From Selaginella moellendorffii (lineage: Eukaryota; Streptophyta; Lycopodiopsida; Selaginellales; Selaginellaceae), in the NCBI RefSeq assembly GCF_000143415.4, contig NW_003314341.1:423165-487164 (forward strand): 64,000 bases of DNA, read 5' to 3'. A program made the position numbers and the translations under genes. A model generated the notes under the pieces. It was not told the DNA's origin. It did no database searches and saw nothing but the letters and a program-made list of their open reading frames with translations. Positions 22,920 through 33,065 of this stretch are shown one piece after another. Position 1 is the first letter of the stretch, and every line of letters begins with the position of its first letter.

Positions 22920-23781
22920 ATGAGGGGTCTCATGACGGAGCGCGTATTTCCAACAGGTGTATGGTTCACGTCTCAAGGCAAGTCGGGATTTGTAAGGAGA
23001 AACGGTGGTGGTGCTAAGTTGATATGGAGGAGGGGCAGGTCGTGGGACTACTTGTGCTTGAGAATTACTGCTTCGCAGGAGGATAGTTCTTCGTTTGTGA
23101 GCACGGTACCAGACGAAGACGATGGCGTCACTTTGAGCATAGAGAAAGTGGCCAAGAACAAGCGTAGGATAAGTGCATCGATTTCTATGGGCTGCATACC
23201 ACTAGAGACAGTCTGGGGCGTGTTAACTGACTACGAGGGGCTAGCGGACTTTATTCCTGGCTTGGCTTCCAGCAAGGTTTTGGAAAGAAGAGAAAATGGA
23301 GCTCAGCTTCTGCAGGTATAGATTTCTTTTCTCTCCTGATTCTAATCTCTATGCCGTTTTGTTTTTCCAGATTGGTGAGCAGGAGTTGGCGTTGGGTGTG
23401 AAATTCCGGGCCAAAGGAGTGATAGAAGTGACTGAATTGCCACTGGAACTCTTGGACAATGGCTGCCGAAGAGATATTGGGTTTGATATGGTAGAAGGCG
23501 ACTTTAATCTGTTTCGTGGGATCTGGCGCATCGAACAGGTACACGTACGCGCGTCTTGTCTCTTTTTTTTTTTTTTTTCCTAAGGGTGCTGTTTTGTTTT
23601 GTTTTGTCTTTCTTAGATACTCCATGGCGTTGAAGATGCGACGACTCAAACTTCCCTCACTTATATCTTGGAGGTGCAACCAAAGATATGGATTCCAGTA
23701 GCTCTACTCGAGGGAAGGTTGCAGAAAGAGGTGAGCAACAATCTGATCTGCGTGAGAGACAGGGCGTTGCTGATCTTGTGA
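22920..23781 (+). CDS. Chloroplast-targeted SRPBCC/polyketide-cyclase-like (START fold) protein
   Basis: Three exons, 22920-23315, 23371-23538 and 23617-23781, give 242 residues. The first 60 or so are basic and Ser/Gly-rich, like a plastid transit peptide. After an acidic linker comes an SRPBCC domain: ISASISMGCIPLETVWGVL (helix-grip opening), DYEGLADFIPGLASSKVLER (the D-Y-x-x-L/F-P-x signature), then strands over exons 2 and 3 and a closing helix (ALLEGRLQKEVSNNL). This matches plant 'polyketide cyclase/dehydrase and lipid transport' proteins related to Coq10, thought to bind hydrophobic ligands. The ligand cannot be told from sequence. It begins just after GEX1 on the same strand. Confidence 0.88.
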
Positions 23782-23888
23782 CCGTAGAGTGAAGAATGTG
23801 ACTAAAGATCTATATATTTGATTCTTTAGGGATTAAATTCTAGCTATTACAAGCTCACTTTTTGGGAAAAGGTTTTTCTGGAAGAAAT

Positions 23889-23960
23889 TGTGGCTGCTGG
23901 GATTCGAGCCCAGGTCTCCACGGCCACAACGTGGAATTCTTACCACTAAACTACAGCCAC
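23889..23960 (-). tRNA. tRNA-His (anticodon GUG)
   Basis: Read on the minus strand as a 72-nt cloverleaf. The acceptor stem GTGGCTG pairs with CAGCCAC in seven perfect pairs; the D arm contains TAGTTTAGTGGTA; the anticodon stem CCACG/CGTGG encloses loop TTGTGGC with anticodon GTG; the T stem CTGGG/CCCAG encloses a CTCGAAT loop. The discriminator base is A, as in nuclear eukaryotic tRNA-His, not the C of plastid and bacterial forms. No CCA is encoded and no intron is present. It lies between the SRPBCC gene and the inverted S3a copy. Confidence 0.95.
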
Positions 23961-24143
23961 ATTATACTTTCAATTATTTCATATGTCAAGTGGTGTTGTA
24001 AGGTTTGTGCACTGCACAAACCTTGGACCTCACTTCCTGCAGAAAAACGCCGAGTCTTCCTTGGCGACTTAGAAGATTTGAGTCACTGAACTCTTTACGA
24101 TATCAAAAATGTGTACAGTCAGGAAAAAACAAATGACGATGCC

Positions 24144-25286
24144 TTACGCCCCGACTACTTCAGCCTCTGCTGCCTCCGGTTCGGCTTCATCACCGACTGG
24201 TCGCTCAACCTTGACGCCAGTATCCTCGCTGTAGTCGCCATGAACCTGAAGAAATGTACAAGAGCACAGTAAGCACAAGAAGGTTTCGCTGGAAAGATGG
24301 CTCTTCATTACCTCCATCAGCTTCCCAAGATCGAACTTTGGGGCCTTCAGAATCTTCACCTTACGAATGTAAGTGTTCTGCAGGGGATAGATTCCCGCAG
24401 TCACTTTCTCGATCTCCTTCCCAATAACCTCGGGGATGAACTTGGCGACGAGGTCCTTGAGATCGCAGGACTGGGCCTCGCGAACCATGATCTCCCTCAT
24501 TTTCTTGCGGATCTGTGAGAGAGGATGTTTGTAATGAACGACCAACTCTTTCTTTTCAAGTATACCTGGCGGATCTGACTTGACTGAGCGTAGCAAGTCC
24601 TCTTCACCTGGTTGGGCCTCCGTTTGGTGAATCCAATGCAGAAGAGCCTCAAGGTGTAGTTGTCAGTCGTCTTCACATCAACGTGAGCTTCAATGAGGGA
24701 CTGCCACTTCCGGACGAGGGACCGGAGCTTGTCGGTCGTGAAGTCCATTCCCTGCACGAGCATGAAAGTGGAACAATCAAATACTGAAGCTAGCACGAGA
24801 GAAAAGAAAATTCTCTTACCCAGAAGTTCGTGAGGACGTTCCGGCCTTGGACATCCTCGGCCCTGAGCTTGATCTTCCGGAAGGCGTGATCCTCGTCATT
24901 CTGCAAGTCCGCCAGCGACACTTCGAACACACGCCCTTTGAGACCATCCGAGGCAATCTACAAGCACAGGAACACATCAAATTAAACCGAGATCAGTAGA
25001 AAAAGCTCACCTTTGTTCCCTGCGTTCTCGTCACAAGCGTCTTCCCGATCTGACGAACATTGAAAGTGGACATGGCCTTGACATCGTACCAATCCTTCTT
25101 CGAGAAAGGGTCGACACTAACGACAGAAGAAATCAAGCAATAAAATCGAAGCAAAACGCTGCGCCAAACACTTACATTTTCTTCTTGCCTCCTTTCTTTC
25201 CCTTGGAAATCCGCTTGTTCTTCCTGCCAAGGAAACACTGATTGAGCTAAAGCTACACGAAACGAGCGCACGTACCCGACGGCCAT
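24144..25286 (-). CDS. RPS3A: 40S ribosomal protein S3a (eS1), inverted copy 2
   Basis: The same seven-exon gene as 18805-19923, on the opposite strand: 25276-25286, 25176-25223, 25011-25116, 24820-24957, 24566-24751, 24312-24512 and 24144-24245, again 263 residues. Exon lengths are identical and, as far as I can compare by eye, the encoded protein is the same. Introns are similar but carry substitutions and small indels, and about 40 bp of leader is also shared. The copy is therefore a DNA-level duplication, not a retrocopy, and both are intact. The neighbour upstream is not the SNRNP25-like gene but a scrambled GEX1 fragment. Confidence 0.95.
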
Positions 25287-25389
25287 GGCGCAGCGCAGCC
25301 GCCTCGCTGCTCACGAACCCTACCTTAAACCTAAAAGATGAGGAAAATAGATCTCGACCGTCCAGCTAGATTGAATTTAAGTTAGCAGC

Positions 25390-25650
25390 TCATAGAGGAT
25401 TACTTAAGGTGGCACAGCGATGCGAAAGTTGGGGTGCCGGTGATCGACACTCCTTGACGGCAGAAGAATCAAAGCCCCTTTCACTGCCTGGCACCGACGC
25501 CGTCTCCATCTCGAATGGAACCCTGCATATCCATGAATGAGAGGGGTTGCCTGGGCTTGACAAACAGGATGTCCAAGGCGAAGTGCGAGAATGCGAGAGC
25601 GAGCAAGAGGAAGCGACCAAGAATCGATTCCACCTTTGGAGAGAAACGCA
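25390..25650 (-). pseudogene. Scrambled fragment of GEX1 exon 1
   Basis: On the minus strand this stretch reads blocks of the GEX1 first exon in order but with large internal gaps: the start region (GRFLLLALAF-like), the segment encoding RVPFEMETASVPGSERG, which is nearly identical to 20868-20910, then a jump to a block encoding SSAVKEC (SSPVKEC in the intact gene). Frames are broken. It sits just upstream of S3a copy 2, whereas the intact GEX1 lies downstream of S3a copy 1. That order is what a tandem S3a-GEX1 duplication junction would give. Confidence 0.8.
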
Positions 25651-25775
25651 ATCTTTAAAATTTGGCAATCTACTTCAAGAGATCAAATCTAAATCACACT
25701 CAACATCCACATAACTCATCAGAAGAAGCTCCACTATCCTCACTAGTTGTGGCCTCAATACAGCGTTGAGATTTC

Positions 25776-26930
25776 TCAATTCTCGCCAGAAATACCTGGA
25801 AATTTGGTCGGGACCTCGACTTCCGAAAATCTAACAATGCTCAGCTGCAATGGCTCATTGTTCTTGACCAGTATTGAGTTTGAGTCGAATCTTCCGAGTA
25901 GCAACCCCTTCTTATGGATCTTCTTCAGTATAGGGACTGCTGCTTTCGAGTAAACCTCGGCAGGAAGCTTGTTTCCCTCGTAGCTAAGAACCAGCACCGG
26001 AAACATCTTTCCACACATGAAGCCATAGTCCTTCGTGAATGCCACGACCTTGGAGACCTTTGAACTTCTTGTAAGCCCAGATCTCCTTGACAAAGTCGTG
26101 GAGCTGCTCCGAGAAAGTTTTGAACCCCATATCCCTGATCTCGAGCACAACATTCTCGCCAGTGGCACGAACTTGAGCACGGAAGACATCGCACCTACCC
26201 TTGGACAACTTTGCCCTGAAGACAAAGTCAGTCACCTTCCAGAATTTGATCGCTTACCACATAACGCCTCCTGTGATAACATGCGGGCGTGATGCTCAAC
26301 AGCCGAGAGCGACATAAGATACCAAAAGCAGCCTGGCCTTGCTTTCACCCGTTTGAGTGGACGTGAGATCGCCAGCTTCCCGGAGGCAATACAAAGCCAA
26401 TACACATCCCTCGTCGTGAAGAAGCCGTAGTTCAGCCCGGCAAGCGCCAGGAGCTCCCGCAGGCGGTTCAGCACGGGCCAGAAACAGCTCGTGGGAGAGT
26501 CCGACTGTTCAATCGCCTAGCACAGATTGCATGATCACAAGACTGGTCTTTTGCTCGGTCTAGTGGAGCGTCCCTCATTGCTGCCCGAGCTGACGCCGAA
26601 GGAAATTGCCTTCCCGCTCAAAGAACACGTCTGGATGGCCAAGCGCGCTTTTATCCATGTCTCTTAAATCAAAGCCCATCTCGCGTCTGTGTCCACTCAG
26701 GCTCCGACTCGTTCCAGTAATAAGCACCAGTGTTTGGGAGGAGACCCATGAAGCACGCCACCAAAGCTATCCCACGAGGCTGGTGACCATGGGCCCACCA
26801 AAATCCTGGTTAACGGGATCACCTGGAAAGTGGACCGGCGAAGGTACGACCATCTTGGAGACCTCGGCCGCAGTCAGCGTATCATCAGTAGCGAATGCTG
26901 TTTCGGGATGGACCGCTGACACCCATTGAG
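25776..26930 (-). pseudogene. Broken protein-kinase-like gene
   Basis: Minus-strand frames read in order, with frameshifts: an N-terminal region at 26930-26600, then LNRLRELLALAGLNYGFFTT (26474-26412), VTDFVFRAKLSKGRCDVF with GENVVLEIRDMG (a possible nucleotide-lobe strand), FVKEIWAYKKFKGLQG, and after a frame change YGFMCGKMFPVLVLSYEGNK, VPILKKIHKKGLLLGRFDSN, SILVKNNE and a degenerate DFG-like end. The layout IH-x-x-G-x-L-x-G-(D)...N-x-I-L-V resembles a kinase catalytic loop, but the HxD aspartate is lost. I call it a relic of a kinase-fold gene. It could be a captured gene or a decayed local paralogue. Confidence in the fold is moderate. Confidence 0.5.
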
Positions 26931-27525
26931 CTGATTAACATTTTTTTTATAAATATAGCGCAAGTGGAAGTACTGAAGCAGACAAAGGAGATGTCTCTTG
27001 CATCACGAGAGCTCCAGGCCATACGCACGACATGCATCCCCTTTCATGTAGACTGAGGAGTCGTGCTAACAAGAAGAGAGGGTACATGGATCATGTAACG
27101 CCCTCCTGAACTTGCTCCCGGACATAGTCTGGATGTGCTTCATTCACTTGGATGTCACTGTTATCACAACATAAGAGCAGAAATCTAATCCAGACAGCTC
27201 TGGTTTCATAGCTGTGATGCTCTGTTTCTTGCTCCTCCAAGTTAAGGTTGAGGGGATAAACACATAAGCAGATGTGGATTTCCGTGTATCTTTATCGCCA
27301 GCCCAATCAGACTTGCAAAAGCCTCACAAGTGGATGCTCATCTGGGACATGAGAATATCCTTTCTCTGAAAATTTCGACTGTTTAGCATGGGTATTTTAT
27401 CAATAGGGTTTGGAGTTTTGCAGTCCCAAATCTCAAGCACGATGTGGTCTTGGATGACACAACAGCAGCTGTCGAAGCATGGACTGCTATGCGGAAACTC
27501 AAGCACGAAGATCTACTCAATACTG
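26931..27525. other. Intergenic, no gene seen
   Basis: Mixed composition; no coding frame with recognisable motifs. The right part borders the palindrome that starts near 27526. Confidence 0.4.
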
Positions 27526-29553
27526 ACCATTGTTGGTCCCGACCAAGTTCAGCCGGAATCCCGACCGCCACTGAATGCAGTCGGCCAAATGCAGTCGGAC
27601 AGCTTTGTTCAGTGATTCTATTCAGCAATTATAATGGTGATTGTGCTCGTGGGAGCTAGATTTCTAATGCTGTTGTGGCTATCACCATCGCCACTACATC
27701 TCCACTGCTTTGCTATTCTCCTGCTGCTATGGAGCAATCCATCCATCCACAAATGCCCAACCCAACAAGCTTACATCGAATCTGACCAAGAGGGCTATAG
27801 CCTATAGGAGTTGCATGCGTACCGAGCTCTACAGGGCGACACTCTCTAGTCAGTTAGCCTCTACTTTCAATTGAGCATGGAGCAGTTTGCTGAGGCCTTG
27901 CAAATCACCCAGTCCGCAATGCTTAAATAGTAATTTTTGCCCTAAAATGGAAATTACGATTCCAGTGATTTCAGAGATTTAATTCTAGCGATTCTAGCAA
28001 TTTTGGCACAATTGAGCAATGGCACCCGATTGGGCATGGTCCCATGTTACTAAGCTCACTCCTTATGCTTCTGGCAAAGGAGTTGGCATTGGAAATGTAA
28101 TTATTGTGGAAAAATGTATGGCAGTCTGCCGAAACAAATCAAGGTGCATCTTGCTAAAATTTTGGTTATAAAATTGAAGCATGTAGTGTTTCAAATGTTC
28201 TTTTTCATATTCAGAACCAAGCTCACCAAATGTTTGTGAAGCAAATCATAAATGCCCCTTTATCTTTACCTTCTACAACAAATCTACAGAGTAGGCATTT
28301 TAATGGGGCATTTGCTTCTAGAGCTAATACACAAAGTGCTAGTCAATTTCACCCTATGAATGCTTTTATAGGCCATGAGGGATCATCTGTTGGTCAAAAG
28401 CGAATACAAGATAACAATATTAGGGAAATGCTTGATGATGCAAGAAACATGAACTTAGATGATGCGATATCAAAGTTTATTTTCTTGAATGCCATACCAT
28501 TTAATGTTGTGAAAAGCCTATATTTTCGTGTGATGATCGCAGTCACTTGTAAAGTTGGACCTAACACAAAAATATAGGCTTTTCACAACATTAAATGGTA
28601 TGGCATTCAAGAAAATGAATTTTGATATCACATCATCTAAGTTCATGTTTCTTGCATCATCAAGCATTTCCCAAATATTGAAATCTTGTATTCGCCTTTC
28701 ACCACAGATGATCCCTCATAGGCTATAAAAGCATTCATAGGGCGACATTGACCAGCACTTTGTGTATTAGCTCTAGAAGCAAATGCCCCATCAAAATGCC
28801 TACTCTGTAGATTTATTATAGAAGGTAAAAACAAAGGGGCATTTGTGATTTTCTCCATAAACATTTGGTGAATTTGGTTCTGAACATGAAGAAGAATGTT
28901 TGAAGCATTACATGTTTCAATGTCATGCCCAAAATTTTTAGCAAAATGTACCTTGATTCGTTTTGGCGGACCGCCATACATTTTTCCACAATAATTACAT
29001 TTCCAACACCTAGCTCCTTTTCCGGAAGCATAAGGAGTGAGCTTGGTAACATGGGACTATGCCCAATCAAGCGCCATTGCTCAATTGTCCCAGAATTGCT
29101 AGAATCACTAGAATCAAATCTCTAAAATCACTAGAATCGTAATTTCCATTTTAGGGCAAAAATTACTGTTCAAGCATTGCGGACTGGGCAATTTGCAAGG
29201 CCTTAGTGAGCTGCTACACGCTCAATCGAAAGTAGAGGTCAACTAACTGGAGAGTGTCACCTTGTAGAGCTTAGTACGCACGCAGCTCCTATAGGCTATA
29301 GCCCTCTTGGTTGGATTTTATGTAGGCTTGCTGGGCTGGGCATTTGTGGATGGATGGATCACTCCATAGCAGTAGGAGAATAGCAAAGTGGTGGAGATGC
29401 AGTGGCAATGGTGATAGCCACAGCAGCATCGGAAATCTAGCCCTCGCGAGCACGATTACCATTATAATCACTGAACGGAATCATTGAATAGAGCTGTCCG
29501 ACTGCATTCGGCAGCAGTCGGGATTCCGGCCAAACATGGTCGGGACCAACAAT
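27526..29553. mobile_element. Palindromic inverted duplication of a hAT transposon 5' region
   Basis: Two arms of about 1 kb (27526-28526 and 28567-29553) are inverted copies around a spacer of about 40 bp. Innermost pairing is ttgtgaaaagcctatatttt against aaaatataggcttttcacaa; the outer ends are tgaccattgttggtcccgacc and its complement. Each arm encodes, reading toward the centre, a BED zinc finger (in the right arm, minus strand, WKCNYCGKMYGGPPKRIKVH then C near 28970) followed by LDDAISKF and AIPFNVVKSLYF, a hallmark of hAT transposases. The transposase is cut off at the centre in both arms. Outside the transposon part, each arm also carries about 400 bp of flanking sequence, so the palindrome arose by DNA rearrangement, not simple transposition. 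Confidence 0.8.
28643..29070 (-). pseudogene. hAT transposase N-terminal fragment (right arm)
   Basis: Minus-strand frames of 84 and 112 codons give the BED finger (CNYC ... H) and the linker region with NLQSRHFDGAFASRANTQSA. The left arm carries the matching plus-strand fragment at 28230-28577, which continues to AIPFNVVKSLYF. The dimerisation domain and catalytic core are absent from both. Confidence 0.65.
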
Positions 29554-30430
29554 GGTATCCAGGCTGGGAATAAGGATTGCTCCTTACTTGGATTTGTCCA
29601 AACTGAAAGCTGAACACTTCAAGACTGCTCCAAACCTATTGAAGAAGTTGCCTGCTCATGGCTATGGAATTGTGTTCTTCCCCACCAAATTCAACTTTGG
29701 AGACATTGACTGGCTGTAGTATACAGGGACATGGCTGGCTAGCTTCATTTGGTGGCACTGCAGGTCACCACCAGCTTAGACAAGCACTTGCATTCTGTGG
29801 ATAGGTTTATGAGCATCCAAGTGATCGACTAGGGGATCCCCTCAAGCTTGAAGGAATGGAAGCTGCACTTCATCTTTATATGCCTGACAAGCAAAGATGA
29901 AGGTCCCAAGGGTGGCAGTATTACTCAGCACCGCAATGGAGCATGCTTCGGTGTCTTGCTGTATATGCTGCACATTAGGTCCCTTGAAGATGCCCTGGAT
30001 GCATTGCTACCGACCAAGGAACTCAATCTCTTGCATGACATTGCACTCAAAAGGGAGGAATGCTACGCCACAGTTGCTGGCTATCTGCTAGTTCCACCAG
30101 CTCCATCAGCACTTGCTGGCTGTCTGCTAGTTTGACCAGCACTTGATGTGTCTGCAGTGGCTGCAGCAATGCGACTGTTGCCCACGGAACTCAAGAATCT
30201 CATAAAGCCGCAGCTCAATACCATTGCTATCTCAGTTGGAATGGATCCTGACAAGTATAGGAACATGAAGTTGCTTGCTGCAGCCATGCAAGCTAAGGGC
30301 GTGTTGACAGCTGGTGACTTCTCTAATTACTCATTGCTGATCGCTTGTTTGTTTTTAGGCTGCACTGGGGATTTCCTGGCACAGGCGAAAGAGCTATCGA
30401 AGATGAAGCTGCATAACTCCAACTGACCTA
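29554..30430 (+). pseudogene. Decayed ORF of unknown origin
   Basis: Plus-strand pieces with protein-like composition: a stretch near 29570-29720 with LKKLPAHGYGIVFFPTKFNF; a frame at 29848-30135 with SITQHRNGACFGVLLYMLHI and NLLHDIALKREECYATVAGY; and, after a stop, 30148-30426 with LLPTELKNLIKPQLNTIA and ending in KELSKMKLHNSN. A short imperfect tandem (two turns of 'ctatctgctagtt..accagc') precedes the stop. I do not recognise the family. It may be a captured host gene or part of a mobile element. Confidence 0.35.
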
Positions 30431-31770
30431 CATAGATATTAAGCTTTTAGATCTGGGGCCTATGTCTCTTTTAAATAGTCTCAATTCCCAAGATGACCTT
30501 GGAACAGGCTCACTATGTGCCCATTAAGGCAGTTCAAGTTTGTCTGCCCCACCAAATGCACTCACTAGGCTAATGCCTGAGTCACCCATTCTTGGGGGGA
30601 ATGGTGAACCAATCATGCCATGGAAGCTAGTAAAATGTGCTGGATATTACAACAAAGCCCATAAGGAGTCTAGGAGCTGAAAAAACTAAGCGAGGAGGAC
30701 AATCTTGTCTCCTCCAAGGTCCACCCTCAAGCCTCCCTAAAACTCCTCCTTATCCCCCCAAAGAAGTGCCATCGTCAGGCTACCTCACCAACTCATGACC
30801 TTCCACATCAGTGCCGGCCTCACTTTGCAATATGGGATTAGTATTCAATACATCGGACCCGACTGATAAGAATTTCCAACATTTCCACCACAAGAATTTT
30901 GCAAGCAATACAAGGCATCTGACCTTATCCAAATTTAGATTCCTAATCTTGTTGTATGTGTCGTCTTTGCTGGTACTTGGATCTCTTGTTTTGTGTGGAT
31001 CTAGGGGCATTGCCCCCCGAGTGAGGGATTTTGATCCTGTCTGTGACCAGTGGCCACGGCCAGCGGCTCTGGGAGAGCTAGGGCAGACTGAAGGAGCTGG
31101 ATATGCGATGATCTCCATGAGGAAGATTGCCACTTCTTTGGCTTGGGGTGGTTAGTGTAGTCAAGCATGACCCTTGTTGTTGTAAATGGAGGTGCTTTGG
31201 GATGTGTTCGAATGTTGGACACATATGCATAATACGTTCCACAATCTCCACCTCTATGTAGAGCACATTGTTCTAGTGCTAGATATGTAAGTGATCCATA
31301 ACTCAACTGCTGGAACTGGCTTGTCAGAACTACTAAGGGAAGAATTTCCTTTTTGACATGGATTACTTTGCAGGTGCTTTCTTTGATATGAAGAAGCTCA
31401 AGCTGAATAACAAGGATATCATTGGACTTGTTTAGCATGCCAGTGTCTCCTTAGTGATTGGACAGTTGTAACTTGAATTTGAAATTTTTTTGCTAGGTCA
31501 TCTGTTGAAAGGCAAACCTATGAAACAAATTAAGTGCAAAATTGAAAAGCAAGCAATGGATATGAAAAGGTAGTCAAGGGATGTTGACTTGGACACTGTA
31601 CATCAGAAGAGGAGTTTGTTCCCTATATTGCCCAAGGAAGGGGGAATAATTGAACTTGTCTTGATTGGTCTAATGTTAGTTATTACTGTTTATTAAGATC
31701 ACTTTAGAAACACTTTTAAATGTTGTTAAATAGATTTAAACACTTCAAAAAGCTTTTTTTCATTCTTTTA
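30431..31770. other. Intergenic, probably retroelement debris
   Basis: Minus-strand frames to 145 codons (31438-31001) show no diagnostic motif. Composition and position between mobile elements suggest debris, but I cannot assign a family. Confidence 0.35.
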
Positions 31771-31923
31771 TATAACTAAGTGTACACCATATACTTAGCA
31801 TAGTGGGATTTTGGTAGCCATTAAATTGATTTCAATTTGGACCACTCGCTCTTGTATATAACTTAAAGTTTTTGGGTTAATTGATATGTATATTTTTTGT
31901 ATTCTCTTTCCATATTCCATGCA
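31771..31923 (+). repeat. 5' LTR of gypsy copy C
   Basis: About 153 bp, ending ccatgca. It aligns to the reverse complement of the copy B LTRs. The left end is eroded, so the boundary is approximate. Confidence 0.55.
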
Positions 31924-33065
31924 CTCACATTAGTGGAGTTCAAAGGCAACTTTAATTGTGGATTTGGGATTTTGGTTTCTAGATCTCCCTTTCCTTCTAG
32001 TTTTTTTTCATTTCTTTTCTTTTGCTCTTTGCTTTTCATTTACCTTCATAGTAAAGTAGCAATCTCCTCCCTTTTTGACTGTAGAGCAACATTTGGTGCA
32101 ATTGCTTAATGCTATATGATTGCAGTTGAATAACCAAACTCAGTTAATGGTGGCATTCATGGCACATGGTATAGCTCCTCTTACTCTTGATGCCAATCCT
32201 CATATTCGGCCGGAGTTCTTTTGTGGAAATCTTGGGGATGATATGTATTATAGATTTAATTACTTCATAGTGATTGCTATATATCATTCTTGGGATGATG
32301 CTTGATGTTTGTGTAAATTTCCCATATGTCTCCAAGGGACGGCACTATAGTGGTACAATGGTTTAAGAGCAGCCACTCGTGAGGATTGGAGTATTCTCTC
32401 AAATGTCTTCAAATGCACATTTAGATATATTGACAATTGATGATGCCTTCCAACAATTGCATTATCTTCATCAATGGCCATTTGAGTCAGTGATGCAATT
32501 TGGCATTTGTTTCCAAATCCTCTTGTTTCGTGCGGAGCTAAATATGTTGGAGTAGATCAAGTTGGGAATGTTATGGCCAACACTTCATCAAAATCTTATA
32601 GAACTTCTGCATGCACTTGCTCTAGTTACCCTTGACGATGCCCTTCACTTGGCATAACGTTATGAGACATCGCCTCTTCCACTTCTTGCTGCACGTCTTT
32701 TAGTTCCACTTCCTATGGGAGATAGTCTTGTTCCAATGGAGGTTGATGCTACTGCTGCTAGAGTTCAAGGACAAGGGTGAGGACGTGGTCATAGCTGTGA
32801 TTATTACTGGGTGTATGATGAAGTTGGTCACACTTATCGGCATTGTCAACGTTTTTCGGATTGGCAACCTCCATTTCCTTGGTGGAGACTTGGTGTCAAC
32901 AACATTCTATTGGTGCTACTGCAATGGAAGGTTTGGATATCAAGATGCATCCAAGAAACAAGGATTCGCATAAGTAATTGAGGGATCTTGCTCGAATAAG
33001 TCAATGACCCTCCATCTTTCTTTCAGAAGTATTATCAAGGGGTTCATTTAGCACTAGTTCATCCA

